7,817 bases of DNA from Pleurocapsa sp. MO_226.B13. Its GTDB lineage: Bacteria; Cyanobacteriota; Cyanobacteriia; Cyanobacteriales; Xenococcaceae. Shown piece by piece: positions 5,921 through 7,817 of the stretch. The notes under the pieces were generated by a model, which was not told the DNA's origin, did not search any database, and saw only the letters and a list, made by a program, of their open reading frames with translations. The first letter of the stretch is position 1; every line of letters starts with the position of its first letter. The stretch spans positions 1-7,817 of the forward strand of contig JASJEI010000439.1 in assembly GCA_030064795.1 (NCBI GenBank). The letters run 5' to 3'. The translations under genes and the position numbers were made by a program.

Positions 5921-7817
5921 CTAAAAATTCAGATCGTTAGGTGATTGTATATCTTTTTCACAATCGATTGTGAGTGGCATAGAAGCCTTCAGCGAACCAT
6001 CAATGAAACGAATCCCATGTGCTGGCGCAGCCAACTCAATCCCTGCTTCCTTGAAACGCTTTTGTAAAAGCTTAAGCAAATCGGCGTAAATGCTCCAGTA
6101 AGGGCCAGTTTCGCTCCAGGCTTTTAAGCCAATACCAATGCGCCCTTCATAACTGGAACTCCAAGGAAAAATAGTCGGACCTGGTGTCTCTAGTACTTGA
6201 GGATGAGACTTAGCTATTTCAAACCAAATGTCTTTAATTTGGTCAATGTCCTGGTCAAAACTCACATAAATCTTAAATCCTAATCGTCGCTTGTCTGAAT
6301 GGGTGTGGTTGACAATATCTCCACCCCAAACCGTATTGTTTGGCAAAGTAATGATATTACCGCTAAAGTCTTTAATTTTTGTGTTGGAGAGTGTAATCGA
6401 AACAACATGAGCCCAGTAGCCTGCTATTTTGACCTCATCCCCGACGTCAAAGGGCTTGTTGACCATCAGCATTAAGCCACTGGCAAAGTTACCCAAGTTC
6501 GTTTGCAGGGCAAAGGCAAGAACGAAACTCGCGCCACCCACAACGGCAAGGAGTGGACCCAAGCTGAGCCCGAGGGACGTGAGCGCCAAAAGAGCACCAA
6601 TCACCAAAGTCCCTCGATGGGTCACCATCACCACAAATTCACGGAACAGGGCAGACGTGCCCCCAATTTTAGACAGGGTGCGATTGACAATCCTGGATAG
6701 AATCTCAGCGACGATCCAGGCAGCAACTAAAATCCCGACAAACCTTGCTATATTGATGCCCCAACGCCGCCCTCCTTCTTCCGATCGGAGCCAACTGACA
6801 AGGCGAACGCCCAAGCCTTCTGTATCTTCGAGATCGAATTCGATGACACTGACCGCTTCAATGTACTTCCGGTAAGATGTCGCATCGCCACCTTTGGCTT
6901 CAAGAGCGTCGAGGATGACTTTGAGGCGATCGGTGATGCCCGTTTGCTCCTCTTGCAATTCTGTAACGTTAGCCACGAGTTGGTTTTTAAGGTCGGCTTC
7001 GGCTTCGGCTACTTCTGTAAGGGTTTCATCAACCCCTTCCAATCTCTCGGCAGCTTCGCCAGCGTCTTCTGCAGCATCGGTTGTAGCCTTTTCCTGAGTT
7101 TGGTCGATGTCGCTCGCAACTTGCTCGAGTTCTTGTTCGGCTTCTTCAGACTCAACTGACGTTTCAGGCTGGGCTTCCTCAGGGGCTAGCCCAGCAGCCG
7201 CCAGTGCTTCTGCAGCTTGGATAACCTGAGTCCGTGCTTCCTCAACCTGTTGAGAGGCTTCCTGAAATTCAGGCGAGTCGGGAATCGCTCCTTTGAGATC
7301 TTCCTCAGCGGACTCGAGATCGACGAGTGCCGCATCCAATCTATCGATCTTTTCGGTGGCAGCATTGTAAGCATCCGAACCTGCCGTTAGATCTTCTCGC
7401 TCTTTTCTGGCTTCCTCCAGAATGTTACGAGCTTTAGTAATCTCTTCTTCCTTTTCCGCCTCCCGAACGGCTTCCTTAATGTCGTCGTCCTCTTCAGATT
7501 CCTTCTGGAACTCTAAAGTTTCCTTGACCTTTTGTTCGGCTTCTTTTAAAGCCGCTTTAGCCTCTTCAAATTGCTGGATGGCAGCTTCATATTCCGGTGT
7601 CCCCTCTGTGGCTTCTTCCAAAGCTGCTTCGGCTTCGGTGAGTTTAACTTTAGCGGTTTCAACGGCGGCAGCAGCTTCCCGGCTATCTTGAATCGCTTGA
7701 TTCTCGCGCTTGATCGCAACTTCAACCGTACTGATTTCCGCGACTTTTTCCTTGAGCAGGAAAAACCAGGCCGCAGCTTCAACTTGCAACTCTTCAAGAG
7801 TCAAGGGCCGGGCCAGG
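5921..7817 (-). CDS. MscS-family mechanosensitive ion channel with long coiled-coil N-terminus (5' partial)
   Basis: This inner-membrane channel is expected to open under membrane tension and release solutes on osmotic downshock. Residues are numbered from the TTG at 7802-7804. Residues 1-305 are charged, Glu/Ala-rich and heptad-like, i.e. a long coiled coil. Membrane segments follow at about 353-372 and 390-412, then the pore helix with GPLLAVVGGASFVLAFALQTN (416-436). The MscS beta domain comes next (NKPFDVGDEVKIAGYWAHV, ITLPNN), followed by the alpha/beta C-terminal domain ending near AAPAHGIRF. The frame stays open upstream of the TTG to the window edge, reading L-A-R-P, so the true start, and any signal peptide, lie beyond 7817. 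The stop is TAG at 5921-5923. The gene lies outside the mobile elements, looks intact, and faces the IS4-type transposase. The role of the coil is unknown; it may sense tension or mediate assembly. Confidence 0.93.
   Translation of the reverse strand, partial: LARPLTLEELQVEAAAWFFLLKEKVAEISTVEVAIKRENQAIQDSREAAAAVETAKVKLTEAEAALEEATEGTPEYEAAIQQFEEAKAALKEAEQKVKETLEFQKESEEDDDIKEAVREAEKEEEITKARNILEEARKEREDLTAGSDAYNAATEKIDRLDAALVDLESAEEDLKGAIPDSPEFQEASQQVEEARTQVIQAAEALAAAGLAPEEAQPETSVESEEAEQELEQVASDIDQTQEKATTDAAEDAGEAAERLEGVDETLTEVAEAEADLKNQLVANVTELQEEQTGITDRLKVILDALEAKGGDATSYRKYIEAVSVIEFDLEDTEGLGVRLVSWLRSEEGGRRWGINIARFVGILVAAWIVAEILSRIVNRTLSKIGGTSALFREFVVMVTHRGTLVIGALLALTSLGLSLGPLLAVVGGASFVLAFALQTNLGNFASGLMLMVNKPFDVGDEVKIAGYWAHVVSITLSNTKIKDFSGNIITLPNNTVWGGDIVNHTHSDKRRLGFKIYVSFDQDIDQIKDIWFEIAKSHPQVLETPGPTIFPWSSSYEGRIGIGLKAWSETGPYWSIYADLLKLLQKRFKEAGIELAAPAHGIRFIDGSLKASMPLTIDCEKDIQSPNDLNF

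Noticed and set aside
6429..7691. Several plus-strand frames opposite the channel gene
   Set aside because: They are antisense shadows of the MscS frame; their Ser/Ala-rich or basic runs mirror the repetitive Glu/Ala codons of the coil.
1..7817. CRISPR array, tRNA, rRNA or HIP1 palindrome (GCGATCGC)
   Set aside because: No regularly spaced repeats, no tRNA-like cloverleaf and no full GCGATCGC octamer were seen on reading through the window.

Overview
The window looks like cyanobacterial DNA, probably from a filamentous Oscillatoriales-type genome. This is an inference from the style of the proteins: a chloroplast-like group II intron maturase, an IS605-type TnpB, an ISAs1 transposase, and an MscS-type channel with a long acidic coiled-coil N-terminus. 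No rRNA, tRNA or species marker is present, so the lineage is not proven.

Layout, left to right. (1) Positions 1-2298, minus strand: a group II intron. It carries an intact 542-aa reverse transcriptase/maturase with a C-terminal HNH domain. Its 5' ribozyme part lies at 1677-2298 and a recognisable domain V at 7-39. The 3' end (domain VI and splice site) is cut off by the window edge. (2) Positions 2299-2660, minus strand: the C-terminal third of an IS605-type tnpB. The intron breaks it on one side and an ISAs1-type insertion sequence on the other. (3) Positions 2661-4027: a complete ISAs1-family element with matching terminal repeats. Its 405-codon transposase is interrupted by two in-frame TGA codons. 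(4) Positions 4028-4069: a 42-bp AT-rich spacer. (5) Positions 4070-5578, plus strand: an IS4-type element with perfect 16-bp inverted repeats, a long leader and a twice-frameshifted transposase. (6) Positions 5579-5920: non-coding DNA that holds a candidate 122-bp miniature inverted-repeat element. (7) Positions 5921-7817, minus strand: an MscS-family mechanosensitive channel gene, open at its 5' end because the window stops there.

The left 5.6 kb is therefore a nest of mobile elements. An intron sits in a transposon gene, an IS sits in the same gene, and a second IS lies alongside. Neither IS is flanked by a target-site duplication, and the 5' part of tnpB is missing from the far side of the ISAs1 element, so the region has been rearranged since insertion. 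Only the intron maturase and the channel gene look intact. I found no convincing new multi-gene system. The points most worth checking are the intron/tnpB junction with its reconstructed EBS-IBS pairings, the stem over the IS4-type start codon, the twin TGA codons, and the candidate MITE.
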